From contig DASZME010000037.1 of the NCBI GenBank assembly GCA_035551995.1, positions 1 to 64,000 of the forward strand: a DNA stretch of 64,000 bases, written 5' to 3'. The notes under the pieces were generated by a model, which worked only from the letters and a program-made list of their open reading frames with translations, made no database searches and was not told where the DNA came from. Position numbers and translations under genes: made by a program. This stretch comes from RYN-428 sp035551995 (lineage in GTDB: Bacteria; Planctomycetota; Phycisphaerae; Tepidisphaerales; Tepidisphaeraceae). Positions 7,798-16,707 of this stretch are shown here, piece by piece; the first letter of the stretch is position 1, and the number at the start of each line of letters is the position of its first letter.

Positions 7798-8718
7798 ATG
7801 TCTTCCTATTTCTGGTCTTCCGCTTCATCCACCGATCCCACGCTCGGCGCCAACTGGACCAAGTCCGATGGGACAACCGGAACGGCGCCGGGCAGCGGCG
7901 ACGACGCCTACGTTCAATCCATTCCCGGCATCGTGCTGGCTAACATCGGCGCGGCGGATATGTCAGCCGTCGCGCTGAATAGTCTCACGATCAGTTCGAC
8001 GTACATCGGCACGATCGGAACCGCCGATACCAGTTCGCCGCTTTTTGGATATTGGAAGATCGGCGCCGTCACATGGACCATCGGAGCGCCGTCGTCGGAC
8101 GGCGTCTCTTATGGTGGATCGGGCCGGGTCAAGATCGACTTCGGCGCCGGCGCCTTCAGCGGCGTGGTCCTGACGACCGGCCCGTCGGTGGATAGCGGCG
8201 TCGAACCCGTCCGCCTGCTGGCCAACAATGCCGCCAGCTCGATGGTTATTCTCGGCGGCCGAGTCGGCGTTGCGACCAATCTTCCCGGCGAAACCGCCTC
8301 CGTCGGCGAGATCGACGTCTCCGGCGGCAACGCCATCTGCGACCTCGGCGCCGGCGTCACCTGGACAACCGCCAACGTCTCCAGCGGCGGCGCCATTTCC
8401 AGTCACAGCGGCAGCGGCGGAACCCTTTCCGTCGGACCGGGTGGCCTGGCCATCACGCAAGGCGCCGGCGCCATCGCGACCATCGAAGCCGGCGGAAATC
8501 TTTCGCTTAATCATCGCCCGGCCTCAGGGGCAGCCGTGACGACGCTCAATCTTTATCCCACCGGCGTCGCCGATTTTTCGCAAAACCCCGCGGCGGTCGC
8601 GGTCGCCACGCTTAATCATCATCGCGACGGGGTGCTGATCGCCAACGCCGCCAATCCCGGCCATCTGACGGTGACAACCCGCAATCTCGTAAACTGCGGG
8701 ACATTGACGGCATCGTGA
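7798..8718 (+). CDS. Beta-solenoid-like phage structural protein (hypothetical)
   Basis: A 306-residue protein of low complexity: Gly, Ser, Thr and Ala dominate, with repeated short strands (GGNAICDLGAGVTWTTANVSSGGAISSHSGSGGTLSVGPGGLAITQGAGAIATIEAGGNLSLN) resembling rungs of a beta-solenoid as in tail spikes or autotransporter passengers. Position between head-closure and tail-terminator genes is unusual for a spike. No enzyme motif. Presumed virion surface protein. Confidence 0.55.
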   Translation: MSSYFWSSASSTDPTLGANWTKSDGTTGTAPGSGDDAYVQSIPGIVLANIGAADMSAVALNSLTISSTYIGTIGTADTSSPLFGYWKIGAVTWTIGAPSSDGVSYGGSGRVKIDFGAGAFSGVVLTTGPSVDSGVEPVRLLANNAASSMVILGGRVGVATNLPGETASVGEIDVSGGNAICDLGAGVTWTTANVSSGGAISSHSGSGGTLSVGPGGLAITQGAGAIATIEAGGNLSLNHRPASGAAVTTLNLYPTGVADFSQNPAAVAVATLNHHRDGVLIANAANPGHLTVTTRNLVNCGTLTAS

Positions 8719-8927
8719 TTCGATTGTGACCACGGATCTTTCGGATCAGCGCGGAGAAGACCGACGCAATCGCATCTCGCATTGATCCGCGGCCATCCGC
8801 GTCATCCACGGTCGGATACTTTAGCGGAACGCTAAAAACTCCGGCAGCATTCCGCGGATTATTCACCGCTCGCGTTTCTTCGTCTCCTTTGTGGATCGTT
8901 ATTCTCTCCTGGCGGGATTGCGAAATT
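8719..8927. other. Intergenic stretch with short chromosomal-type repeats
   Basis: The 209 bases contain GATCCGCGGCCATCCGCGTC-type segments (about 8781-8800) and a short palindrome TTTAGCGGAACGCTAAA at 8819-8835. No gene is supported. Sequences of the 'ATCCGCG..CATCCGCG' kind are common intergenic repeats in environmental genomes; this is from memory. Confidence 0.4.
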
Positions 8928-9335
8928 ATGCTTTATCTTCTGAATGCCATCTACGCGTTCTTCACTTCCGCCGGCACGCTTGCTACCGCCTTTCCCGGCG
9001 GTTTTCATCGTGATCAGGCGCCGTCGGGGACGGCGATGCCGTATCTGGTCTCGAAGGTGGTTTCTTCCGTGACCGAGTATTCCTATGGCGACGCCTCGCG
9101 CAGCGTCGTGCAAATCAGTTTCAGCGCCTATGGGACTGGACATGATTCCACCGGCACGCTCGCGGAGCTACTTATCCGCCAGCTCGACGAAACACTGCTC
9201 ACGCTCTCATCGGGAACGAATGATACAGTCTTGCGAAAAGGAGAACCTGCCCCGACGTTGCATAGTCAGGATGCACAAGGAAATGATGTATGGGAGTGGA
9301 CTGTCGTCTATGAATACGGGGTGGTGAATCCGTAA
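8928..9335 (+). CDS. Phage tail-completion/terminator-like protein (DUF3168-like)
   Basis: A 135-residue protein from the internal ATG at 8928. The order LLNAIYAFFTSAGTLATAFPGGFHRDQAPSGTAMPYLVSKVVSS, then SRSVVQISFSAYG, then LAELLIRQLDETLLTLSSG..VLRKGEP and WEWTVVYEYGV follows the DUF3168 plan: helix, a 'P.. MPYLVxxVV' strand, a variable strand for the partner, helix, and a final strand. Such proteins cap the tail tube. Its presence points to a siphovirus-like tail. Confidence 0.6.
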   Translation: MLYLLNAIYAFFTSAGTLATAFPGGFHRDQAPSGTAMPYLVSKVVSSVTEYSYGDASRSVVQISFSAYGTGHDSTGTLAELLIRQLDETLLTLSSGTNDTVLRKGEPAPTLHSQDAQGNDVWEWTVVYEYGVVNP

Positions 9336-9412
9336 TCGGTGATGATAGACCGGGAGATTCGGGGTTTCGGTCCGTGCTATCAACGAACGGTCGCGTGCAG
9401 GCGGCGTCTATA

Positions 9413-9508
9413 ACATTGTTGATGTCTCGCCGCGAGACTTGACCGCGAAAACACGCTCCGCAAGCGGGTCCGCTAAACGTAGGAACGCTGCAGCAACCTG
9501 AGAACGCG
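9413..9508 (+). repeat. Dispersed ~100-bp palindromic repeat, copy B
   Basis: The core reads ACGCTCCGCAAGCGGGTCCG then CTAAACGTAGGAACGCTGCAGCAACCTGAG, matching the other copies. The left end is more diverged. It is the second copy inside the phage-like block. Ends are approximate. Confidence 0.75.
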
Positions 9509-9575
9509 GCTCCCCAAGACGCAATCGCTGAATTCGTCGTCGCGCTGGCCGCCTTCATCGCTGAAAGAAACTCTT

Positions 9576-10367
9576 ATGCCCATGCACATCACCGAAGATC
9601 TTGTCCTTGGCGCCAGTTTCAAGCTCACAAGCGTCGGTCCTTCGCTGGTGCGGATATTTGATGTCGCCGGGTTGACGCCGGGCACGGATACGCTGGCCCA
9701 GGCGGCTATCGCGGTCGATCCGGTGTCCAACGTCAGGATTCCGCGTTACGGCGATCCACACCCGGCGGTGGCGAATCTATATGCGATCGAAATCGACGCG
9801 GCGCCCATCACCGGCTCGCGAACCGCGGCGCATGTAACCGTAAAATATGCGACACCCTCACAGGCCTCGGTGCCTGGCGCCGTGCAGATTCGCATTGGCT
9901 CGTCGAGCGGGCATAAACTCATTACCCAAACGCCGGATGGGACGCTTATTACGGTTAAGTATACCGATCCGAGCGGCAATGTACTTCAAAACAACTTACA
10001 GATTCCCATTCTCTCGCCCAACACGATTTTAGAAATTACCCGGCAGGAGTCAGCTAGTCCGCTCAAACTATCTCAGTCGTTTCGGCGGAGCGTCAATTCG
10101 TCTTCCTGGCAGGGCGGCGACGCGAAGACATGGCTCTGCCGGGGAATCGACGGCGTCAGCCAGGGCGGGCTTTCGCGGTATGAGGTTCGATATACATTCG
10201 AGTATGATCCGGATACCTGGACTCGGCTCGAATACTATGTCGATCGGTACACGGGGAAGGTGCCGGACGACGTGAAGGTGAGCCAGAACAACGACAAGGG
10301 GATCGCGACCATTCTACCGTATTCGACGAAGGATTTTTCACAGTTGGGGTTGCCGAACGCTTTTTAG
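9576..10367 (+). CDS. Hypothetical phage-block structural protein
   Basis: A 263-residue beta-rich protein; ATG codons at 9576 and 9582 are equally good starts. The N-terminal half (LVLGASFKLTSVGPSLVRIFDVAGLTPGTDTLAQAAIAVDP..IPRYGDPHP) and the C-terminal half (GGLSRYEVRYTFEYDPDTWTRLEYYVDRYTGKVPDDV) suggest two domains. It sits where a tail-tube or major tail protein gene would be expected, but I cannot match it to one. Confidence 0.6.
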   Translation: MPMHITEDLVLGASFKLTSVGPSLVRIFDVAGLTPGTDTLAQAAIAVDPVSNVRIPRYGDPHPAVANLYAIEIDAAPITGSRTAAHVTVKYATPSQASVPGAVQIRIGSSSGHKLITQTPDGTLITVKYTDPSGNVLQNNLQIPILSPNTILEITRQESASPLKLSQSFRRSVNSSSWQGGDAKTWLCRGIDGVSQGGLSRYEVRYTFEYDPDTWTRLEYYVDRYTGKVPDDVKVSQNNDKGIATILPYSTKDFSQLGLPNAF

Positions 10368-10415
10368 CGTTGCGGCTTTTTTTCGCGGAACAATCGTCCT
10401 GGCCGGCTTTATCCA

Positions 10416-11336
10416 ATGAGCGACACCAACAATTTACCCTCCGCGTCGGCGCCGGTTCCGCATGTTTACGACAGCTACGCGGGTCGTGCCGTGCGCGGTT
10501 TGCCGCCGGACGTGGAGCAATTCGCGGGCGTGGTTCGCGACGGGCCCGCTTCGCCGGGTCAGGGAGCCGACTATCCCGACGCGCGCTATTACGTCGATCG
10601 CGCGATCCCGCAGGGAGAGGACAACGCCCCGTTCTCGGCCGCCGCCGACGCGCTGCCGGGCGTCAAGCAGACGGTGACGGCGACCAATCTCGCGGAGATG
10701 ACCGCCGGCACGCATCTGATCGCGCCGGGGTCGGCGGTGCAGGTCTTCTCGATCTATCGGCGCGGATCGGGCGGCGGAAAGCAATATGTCTTCAACCTCG
10801 CGCCGGCGACGGCGGTGGTGGTAAAGCTTACCGCCGACGCCGGCGACGGAGCATATGAAGGGGGCATCCTGACCGGCAACGCCAGCGCCGGCGACGGCGG
10901 GTCGGTGGCCATGCCGATGGGAATGAGTCCCGGCGGGGCGGGAAGCGCGCTGATACTCAATGTCGAAGAAGACGAGCTGACGGGTCATCGGCTGACGAGT
11001 CCGTCGTATGCTCAAGGCGTCGTGTGCGGAAGAACCGCCGACGCCCCGCCGCGCAACATCGTGATGATTCGCGGGGGCGCGGGGAAGACCGATTCGCCCA
11101 CCCCGGTCGGAAGCGCGTCGGACTCCAGCGAAACGGCCAATTCGACGATGTGGTCGAGGTTTACCGACGGTACGCCGGTCACTGTCTTTGTCGCCACGCG
11201 CGTGGTCTACAACCCGACCGGCGACAAGACCATTTACGCTTTTGTCCGCCAGCTCTCGTTCGACGCCCGCGGATTGCTTTTCGCGATCAGCGGGGAAACG
11301 CGCGTCACCGTCGACGTTACGGAATCCTGCCCATGA
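10416..11336 (+). CDS. Hypothetical protein, probably virion-associated
   Basis: A 306-residue protein. The N-terminus is Pro/Tyr-rich, residues 80-180 resemble a collagen- or beta-rich segment (DAGDGAYEGGILTGNASAGDGG), and the C-terminus (TPVTVFVATRVVYNPTGDKTIYAFVRQLSFDARGLLFAISGETRVTVDV) is a beta domain. Its TGA overlaps the ATG of the next gene (ATGA), indicating translational coupling. No family recognised. Confidence 0.6.
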   Translation: MSDTNNLPSASAPVPHVYDSYAGRAVRGLPPDVEQFAGVVRDGPASPGQGADYPDARYYVDRAIPQGEDNAPFSAAADALPGVKQTVTATNLAEMTAGTHLIAPGSAVQVFSIYRRGSGGGKQYVFNLAPATAVVVKLTADAGDGAYEGGILTGNASAGDGGSVAMPMGMSPGGAGSALILNVEEDELTGHRLTSPSYAQGVVCGRTADAPPRNIVMIRGGAGKTDSPTPVGSASDSSETANSTMWSRFTDGTPVTVFVATRVVYNPTGDKTIYAFVRQLSFDARGLLFAISGETRVTVDVTESCP

Positions 11337-11923
11337 GTGGATCATTCAATCTAAAGCACGCCGCCGACGGAAACTTGATGCACGGCCCGCATGGCCATCT
11401 TGCCGACGGGTGCGGCGGCGGCGCGGCTTGTCCGTGCGCGGCCGCCACGCGGTGCGGCAATTGCCCCGACGTCACGCCCACACAATTCCATGTCACCTTC
11501 ACCGGCGTAACGATCTGCGCCGACTGCGTAAGCTGCGGTTCCGGTTTGTCCTTTCAGATGACCGAAGGATCGACGCTGGAGGGCACCTTCGTGCTCACGC
11601 AAAACGGCGATTGCGCCTGGACGGCTTTTGCCTCCGACGTCGGTTGCTCGGGCAAATTCTATTTTTCGGACGACTGCAGCGGCGAAGCGACGGAAATAAC
11701 CTTCGCGGTGCAGCAGGTGCGCACCGGCCCGACGCAGTTTGAAATTCAAGTGACCGACGAGAGCAACGAGGTTTTGCTTTTTAGCGCGACGCTCGACGCA
11801 GGCGCGTGCTGTGCCGGTTATTCGGTCCTCAACGGATTGATGATGTGCGGATGCGCCGGCGATGGGGACAGTCTCATCGTAGCGCTCGGCTCCGGCGGAA
11901 CCGCCACGGTGACACCATGCTGA
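11333..11923 (+). CDS. Cysteine-rich hypothetical protein
   Basis: A 196-residue protein coupled to the gene before it by an ATGA overlap. It has about 17 Cys: a cluster near residues 25-45 (CGGGAACPCAAATRCGNCPD), pairs near 58-66 (ICADCVSCG), and others to the last residue. Between them lie beta strands (FEIQVTDESNEVLLFSATLDAGACCAG). The Cys pattern could bind metal or form disulfides. Such Cys-rich proteins occur near tail genes of planctomycete phage-like elements; function unknown. Confidence 0.65.
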   Translation: MSGSFNLKHAADGNLMHGPHGHLADGCGGGAACPCAAATRCGNCPDVTPTQFHVTFTGVTICADCVSCGSGLSFQMTEGSTLEGTFVLTQNGDCAWTAFASDVGCSGKFYFSDDCSGEATEITFAVQQVRTGPTQFEIQVTDESNEVLLFSATLDAGACCAGYSVLNGLMMCGCAGDGDSLIVALGSGGTATVTPC

Positions 11924-12267
11924 ATTCGACTTCCCATTCAACGCCGATCGAGGTTCTCGGACAGAATTTGGCGCAATGCCACCGCTGCCCGCGCCGCCAG
12001 GCGAAGTGTGCCGGGGCATGTGCGTGCATGGAAGACGGGCGGGATATTGTCGAGCACGCAAAAGCGGGCGATTGCGCGCTTGGCCGCCATATCGCGGCGC
12101 CGCCGTCGGGATTGGGAGACGTGGTGGCGTCGTTGGCCAAGCGCGTCGGCGCTGACCGCGCCGCCGCGGTTTTTCATCGACTTACCGGAAGGGATTGCGG
12201 GTGCCGAAAGAGGCGCGAGAAGTTGAATCGGCTTGTGCCGTTCCGAACCGAGCCGATGGACCGATAA
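11917..12267 (+). CDS. Cysteine-rich small protein with a CGCRKRREKLNR C-terminus
   Basis: A 116-residue protein overlapping the previous gene by seven bases. The N-terminal half has a Cys cluster (CHRCPRRQAKCAGACACMEDG..DCALGRH) and the C-terminal half a motif (LGDVVASLAKRVGADRAAAVFHRLTGRDCGCRKRREKLNRLVPF) reminiscent of small Cys-containing proteins at the end of tail modules. It probably closes the phage-like operon: the spacer after it holds a hairpin. Confidence 0.65.
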   Translation: MLNSTSHSTPIEVLGQNLAQCHRCPRRQAKCAGACACMEDGRDIVEHAKAGDCALGRHIAAPPSGLGDVVASLAKRVGADRAAAVFHRLTGRDCGCRKRREKLNRLVPFRTEPMDR

Positions 12268-12297
12268 TATTTTCCACCTCATTTGAACCGCAAACTG

Positions 12298-12324
12298 GCC
12301 GCTTTTCCTCTAAGGAAAAGCGGC
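12298..12324. terminator. Perfect 12-bp stem hairpin closing the phage-like block
   Basis: GCCGCTTTTCCT and AGGAAAAGCGGC pair perfectly around a CTA loop, 31 bases after the last phage-block stop. No T-run follows, so terminator function is probable but not certain. The rest of the 12,268-12,571 spacer shows only the promoter described next. Confidence 0.6.
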
Positions 12325-12397
12325 TGCTGTCGTTATGGGGAGTACATGGATCGCGCTGCGCGCGAAATTTCCCGCGCGAAAGCAAAAACGGGCACTT

Positions 12398-12426
12398 TTG
12401 ACGCGCTTTGTTCGCTAAGGTATGGT
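12398..12426 (+). promoter_or_regulatory. Candidate sigma-70 promoter for the DUF4159 gene
   Basis: TTGACG, a 17-base spacer, then TATGGT. The -35 matches five of six consensus bases, the -10 four of six, and the spacing is optimal. It lies 145 bases before the ATG at 12,572 and after the terminator-like hairpin. Confidence 0.45.
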
Positions 12427-12571
12427 TTAATATGCGCTGTCGGGATGCAAGCGTGTCGATAGAGCGCATTGAAGCGTAAGCGTCTTGGTGGATCGTGAAC
12501 GAGCGAACAGACTGGTTTTGGGGGTTCACACCTTTTGTGGTTTCTGCAACGGCAGTGTAGAGGTCACCCTT

Positions 12572-15031
12572 ATGGCCAATTGTCCTACTCCCGGAAGCAC
12601 CGTCACCGCTGGCCGCTGGATCGCGGCGGCTGCGATCGGTTTAACAATCCTTTTTGCCCCGCGACTGGAAGCAGCCGTCACTCCTCAGGAGGTGGACGCG
12701 GCGGTGAATAAATGCGTCGCGTTTCTCAAGTCGCAACAGAACAAGGACGGGAACTGGGAAATCGGCAAGAAGCCCAAAATGGAGGTCGAAAGCGGGCCCA
12801 GCGAAGCGTGCAAATGGGGCGGTGAAACGGCGATCGCCACCTACGCGCTCTGCGCGGCCGGCGAAACGCAAAGCGACAATGTCAAGCGCGCCGTGGAATG
12901 GCTGGAAAACGCCGACCTGCATGGAACCTATGCCGTCGGGCTTCGCTCGCAGGTCTGGAGCTTTATCCCGTCCGCGGCGCAGCGCACCGACAAGCTGTTC
13001 GATCCGGCCCTGAAGCGAGACGTCGATTTTGTCTTGCACAGCCGGATTCAGCACGGCGCTCATAAAGGGTTCTACGGGTACGGCTACGGCAAAGACGCCG
13101 GTGGCTCGCTCGGCGCCTCCAAGTTTGGAGTTCTGAATCCAAAAGGACCGGCCGAGGGCGCCTGGTATGATCGATCCAACAGCCAGTACGGCGTGCTGGG
13201 CGCGTGGGCCCTGGAACAAGCCGGCGCCGAAATCCCCCAGTCCTATTGGAAAGAAGAAGACGAAGCCTGGAAGAAGGCGCAACTGACCAACGGCGGATGG
13301 AACTACAACACCGCCGGCGAAAACAGCGACGCCACCTACACGATGACTTCCGCCGGGATCGCCACGCTTTTTATCACTCAGGATTACATGCTCCGCGAGG
13401 GGCACCAATTCGATGCCTGCAAGGGAGGCGTAACCAACAGCAATATCGAACGCGGCCTGGCCTGGATGGACAAGCACATCAGCATGGCTCTGACGCGCGG
13501 GGGCGGCTTCTATTACTACGGACTCTACGGCATCGAGCGCATCGGCGTGGCCAGCGGCCGCAAGTATTTCGGCACGGTCGATTGGTATCAGATCGGCGCC
13601 GAGGCCATTGTCCGCGGGCAGGCCGCCAGCGGGTCGTTCGGCTCGGTTCACGACACCTGTTTCGCCTTGCTGTTTCTGGTGCGCGGACGCGCGCCGGTCA
13701 TGATGAATAAGCTCATGTATGAGACGGCTTCAAAGAAACTGCCCGATCCCTGGAATGAACGCCCGCGCGACAGCGCCAATCTTGCCCGATGGATGGGCAA
13801 GCATTCGGTGGAAAGCTTCTTCAACTGGCAGATCGTCAACCTGAAAGTATCGGTGGACGAACTGCATGACGCGCCGATCCTCTATATCGCCGGCAGCGAA
13901 GAACTGAGCCTCAGCGATCAGGACATCGAAAAGCTGCGAACCTATGTCGAACAGGGCGGCATGATTCTGGGCAACGCCGACTGCGGCAGCCGAATTTTTG
14001 CCACGAGCTTCGAGAAGCTCGGCAAGAAGATGTTCCCCAAATATGAGTGGGATACCATCGCCAAGAGCCATCCGATCTATTCCGAGCAATACCTGGCGAC
14101 GAAGTGGAAAGTGCATCCGATCGTGCGCGGCTTGAACAACGGCGTTCGCGAGTTGATGTTGCTGATCCCCGAGTCCGATCCCGGCCGGGCGTGGCAGATC
14201 GAATCGACTAAGACCAATGAAGAGGCGTTTCAGCTTGCCGGCAATATTTTTCTCTATGCCACCGGCAAGGAAAATCTCGAACACAAAGGGGCGACGTACA
14301 TCGTCCATTCCGAAGGCGAAGCCGGTCGGGATATCCGGGTGGCGCGCCTTGAGATCGGCGACAACTGGGATCCCGAGCCCGGCGCCTGGCGGCGTTTGAC
14401 GGCCGTGCTGCACAACCAGCAGCACGTCGGCATCAAGGCCGAGCCCGTGAAGATCGCGCCCGGCTCGTTGTCGGATTACAAAATCGCCGCCCTCACCGGC
14501 ACCACCAAAATCATTCTCAGCGACGACCAGCGCAAGGAAGTGAAAAGCTTCATCGCCAACGGCGGCACGCTGATCATCGACGCCGCCGGCGGGTCGGTCG
14601 CGTTTGCCGACAGCGTGGAAGCGGAGTTGACGAAAATGTTCGGCGCCGCCGCCACGACCGGGCTTGCCGAACCGCTGCCTCCCGAAACGCCGGCCCTGGG
14701 CGACGTGAAAAAGACCGTCACTCGCCTTTACCGCCATTACATGCAAGGCAGAGTCACTGGCTCTCTTCGCGATCCGCGCGTCCGCGGAATCACCGTCAAC
14801 GGCCGCCTGGCGGTCTTCTTCAGCCGCGAAGACATGACCGGCGCCCTGGTCGGGGAACCGGTTGACGGAGTTCTTGGATATGAGCCCCCCGCCGCCACGC
14901 AAATGATGGCCAGCCTGGTCATGTACGCCGAAAAAAGCGGCAAAGGCCTCGCTCCCGCCACCCCCGCATCGGCGCCGCCGACGCTCCTGGCCGAGCCAAA
15001 GACGCCCAAGGCCGTGAGCAGCGCGAAATAG
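12572..15031 (+). CDS. Secreted prenyltransferase-repeat and DUF4159 protein
   Basis: An 819-residue protein from the ATG at 12,572, where GAGG lies upstream and the N-terminus becomes a signal peptide (AAAIGLTILFAPRLEAA). Residues 36-430 hold terpenoid-cyclase/prenyltransferase-type repeats (AVNKCVAFLKSQQNKDGNWEIG; WGGETAIATYALCAAG; LTNGGWNYN). Residues about 440-640 are DUF4159 (APILYIAGSEELSLSDQDIEKLRTYVEQGGMILGNADCGSRIF..). The C-terminal domain repeats a similar Rossmann-like pattern (IILSDDQRKEVKSFIANGGTLIIDAAGG). It lacks an obvious DxDD cyclase motif, so the repeats are more likely a binding scaffold than an enzyme. Common in planctomycetes; function unknown. Confidence 0.85.
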   Translation: MANCPTPGSTVTAGRWIAAAAIGLTILFAPRLEAAVTPQEVDAAVNKCVAFLKSQQNKDGNWEIGKKPKMEVESGPSEACKWGGETAIATYALCAAGETQSDNVKRAVEWLENADLHGTYAVGLRSQVWSFIPSAAQRTDKLFDPALKRDVDFVLHSRIQHGAHKGFYGYGYGKDAGGSLGASKFGVLNPKGPAEGAWYDRSNSQYGVLGAWALEQAGAEIPQSYWKEEDEAWKKAQLTNGGWNYNTAGENSDATYTMTSAGIATLFITQDYMLREGHQFDACKGGVTNSNIERGLAWMDKHISMALTRGGGFYYYGLYGIERIGVASGRKYFGTVDWYQIGAEAIVRGQAASGSFGSVHDTCFALLFLVRGRAPVMMNKLMYETASKKLPDPWNERPRDSANLARWMGKHSVESFFNWQIVNLKVSVDELHDAPILYIAGSEELSLSDQDIEKLRTYVEQGGMILGNADCGSRIFATSFEKLGKKMFPKYEWDTIAKSHPIYSEQYLATKWKVHPIVRGLNNGVRELMLLIPESDPGRAWQIESTKTNEEAFQLAGNIFLYATGKENLEHKGATYIVHSEGEAGRDIRVARLEIGDNWDPEPGAWRRLTAVLHNQQHVGIKAEPVKIAPGSLSDYKIAALTGTTKIILSDDQRKEVKSFIANGGTLIIDAAGGSVAFADSVEAELTKMFGAAATTGLAEPLPPETPALGDVKKTVTRLYRHYMQGRVTGSLRDPRVRGITVNGRLAVFFSREDMTGALVGEPVDGVLGYEPPAATQMMASLVMYAEKSGKGLAPATPASAPPTLLAEPKTPKAVSSAK

Positions 15032-15211
15032 ACCCTTGCGCCGCAGCAGCGGGTAATCTGCCGCCCTTAGCGGACTGTTCGGCGGTCGCCGATTCGATCG
15101 CGATGGCTTTTCCCGGCGCCGAGAAATAACGGCATTCCGGTCGCATAAAACCGAGAAGTGCATGAGTTCCGTTTCGACGGTTATTTCAATCCCATCCCCT
15201 TGCTTCATCCC

Positions 15212-15233
15212 GCCCTTCCCTTGCGGGAAGGGC
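15212..15233. terminator. Hairpin, probable terminator
   Basis: GCCCTTCCC and GGGAAGGGC pair perfectly around TTGC, followed by CGTTTGCGTTTAG, which is only weakly T-rich. It lies in the 335-base spacer 15,032-15,366 that otherwise shows nothing besides the AAAGGA ribosome-binding site of the next gene. Confidence 0.5.
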
Positions 15234-15366
15234 CGTTTGCGTTTAGTTCCGTGTCCGCCGGTATTTCACGCGACAATGTTATTTCCTGAAGTTTGTCCGT
15301 CCCCAGGACGTGTAACCAGGACTACAAGGGATACGTGGAATGTCAGTTTTCTGAAAGGAACTACCG

Positions 15367-16098
15367 ATGCGTATCTGTCATACGTTAGCGTTGTGCGTCG
15401 CGGCGGCGTTTGTGTCAGCGGGGTGCGAGGTGCACGAGCACGACCATGTCGGCGTGTCAGGTCAGGTAGCCGTCGATGGCGCCGGCGGCGCGGTGATTGA
15501 CGCCCCGGGCGTATCGGCCATCGACGTCGAGCCGGACCCGGCGCAGCGAGTATATATCTATGACGAAGGGTATCCTCCCGGAACCTACACCTACGACGGC
15601 TACTACTATTACGGCGGATACCGTTATCCGCGCGATGTATTCGTCAATCGCTACGTTCAGGAAAACATTCGCCAGCATCGTTATGTGAATACCGAAGAGA
15701 ATCGCCGGCAAGGGCAGCAGATCGAACAGACGCATCGCGCGGATTACGCGAAAAATCGAGGCGTTCGTCAAAACCGCGCGGCAGCGCCGGCCGCACGACC
15801 GCAGGAACCGGCTCATGCTCAGCCCAAAGCGCCGGCGCCCAACGCCGAGCGCCCCGAGAATCGCGCGCCGGCGAACGAGCAGCGTCCCGAGCCCGTTCAG
15901 CCGCGGGCGAACTCCGAGCGGCCCGAGAATAACGCGCCGGCGAACGCTGAGCGTCGAGCGCCCGGGCAGCAGCCGGAAAATCGAGCGAACGGCAATGATG
16001 AACATCATGCAAACGGCGCGGCGCCCAATAAGTCCAGTGCGCCAAAGGAAGCGCCAAAACCGAACGCGGAAGAACCCAGAAAAGAAGAGGCTAAATGA
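15367..16098 (+). CDS. Lipoprotein with a Tyr-rich segment and ERPEN repeats
   Basis: A 243-residue protein with AAAGGA nine bases before the ATG. Signal peptide and lipobox: LCVAAAFVSAGC, Cys at residue 20. A Tyr/Gly-rich stretch follows (YIYDEGYPPGTYTYDGYYYYGGYRY, about residues 62-90). The last 110 residues are low-complexity, built on imperfect units such as NAERPENRAPAN and NSERPENNAPAN. Probably a surface or outer-membrane-attached, partly disordered protein; function unknown. Confidence 0.8.
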   Translation: MRICHTLALCVAAAFVSAGCEVHEHDHVGVSGQVAVDGAGGAVIDAPGVSAIDVEPDPAQRVYIYDEGYPPGTYTYDGYYYYGGYRYPRDVFVNRYVQENIRQHRYVNTEENRRQGQQIEQTHRADYAKNRGVRQNRAAAPAARPQEPAHAQPKAPAPNAERPENRAPANEQRPEPVQPRANSERPENNAPANAERRAPGQQPENRANGNDEHHANGAAPNKSSAPKEAPKPNAEEPRKEEAK

Positions 16099-16140
16099 CG
16101 GCGGCTTTAGGGCGGAGCCGATTTTGCCGACAAAGACAGC

Positions 16141-16572
16141 ATGAGCCTCATTCGCCTCATGTACATCAGTGACGCGGCCGTGAAGATCGTCGACGACGAG
16201 CTGTCCGCGCTGATCGCGGCGGCAAGTCTCAACAATGAGACGCTGGGAATCACCGGTTTGCTTTTGTACAGCGGAGGGCATTTTCTTCAGGTGCTGGAAG
16301 GCGAAGAACTGCGAGTCAACAGCCTTTACTCGCGGATCGTCCTCGATCCGCGTCACACGCAAACGCGGCAGATCATGCTGAAGCGAATCGAATCCCGCGT
16401 CTTCCCCCATTGGGGAATGCAGCTTGTCAACACCAACCAATCCGCCAAGCTCGATCGCGATCGCATCGACACGGCTTTGGTGCGCATCCGTCTTTCGCAA
16501 GGCGACTCCGCCAGCGATGCTCTGACGTTGATGAATGAATTTCGCGCGCAATTCAAATCGCCGGCGGCATAA
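16141..16572 (+). CDS. BLUF-domain blue-light sensor
   Basis: A 143-residue stand-alone BLUF protein that binds FAD and senses blue light. The whole signature is present: Tyr8 (RLMYIS), Asn32 (NN..ITGLLLYSGG), Gln50 (HFLQVLEG), Trp91 and Met93 (FPHWGM). Each lies exactly 13 residues below AppA Y21, N45, Q63, W104 and M106. The remaining C-terminal 45 residues are helical, as in short BLUF proteins that act through partners. No EAL, cyclase or other output domain is fused. The next gene is a small Cys-rich protein; no clear partner is adjacent. Confidence 0.95.
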   Translation: MSLIRLMYISDAAVKIVDDELSALIAAASLNNETLGITGLLLYSGGHFLQVLEGEELRVNSLYSRIVLDPRHTQTRQIMLKRIESRVFPHWGMQLVNTNQSAKLDRDRIDTALVRIRLSQGDSASDALTLMNEFRAQFKSPAA

Positions 16573-16707
16573 ACCCCCCCCCGGCTTTTGCTCGACTCCA
16601 ACCGAACTTGCCGTCGCTTATGGCGATGCGCCAGCCTCCACGCAGGCTCGATCAGCCATCATTCAAGGATGGCGATCTTCGGCGATGATCGACTATCATG
16701 TGCGATC

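Noticed and set aside
8889..8927. Longer start for the tail-completion gene
   Set aside because: The extension (MWIVILSWRDCEI) is not seen in the family and the internal ATG fits better.
12485..12571. Longer N-terminus for the DUF4159 protein
   Set aside because: It would hide the signal peptide; the internal ATG at 12,572 has a better ribosome-binding site.
13730..15208. 492-residue minus-strand frame over the DUF4159 gene
   Set aside because: Antisense to a well-supported protein; Arg/Gly/His-rich with no domain.
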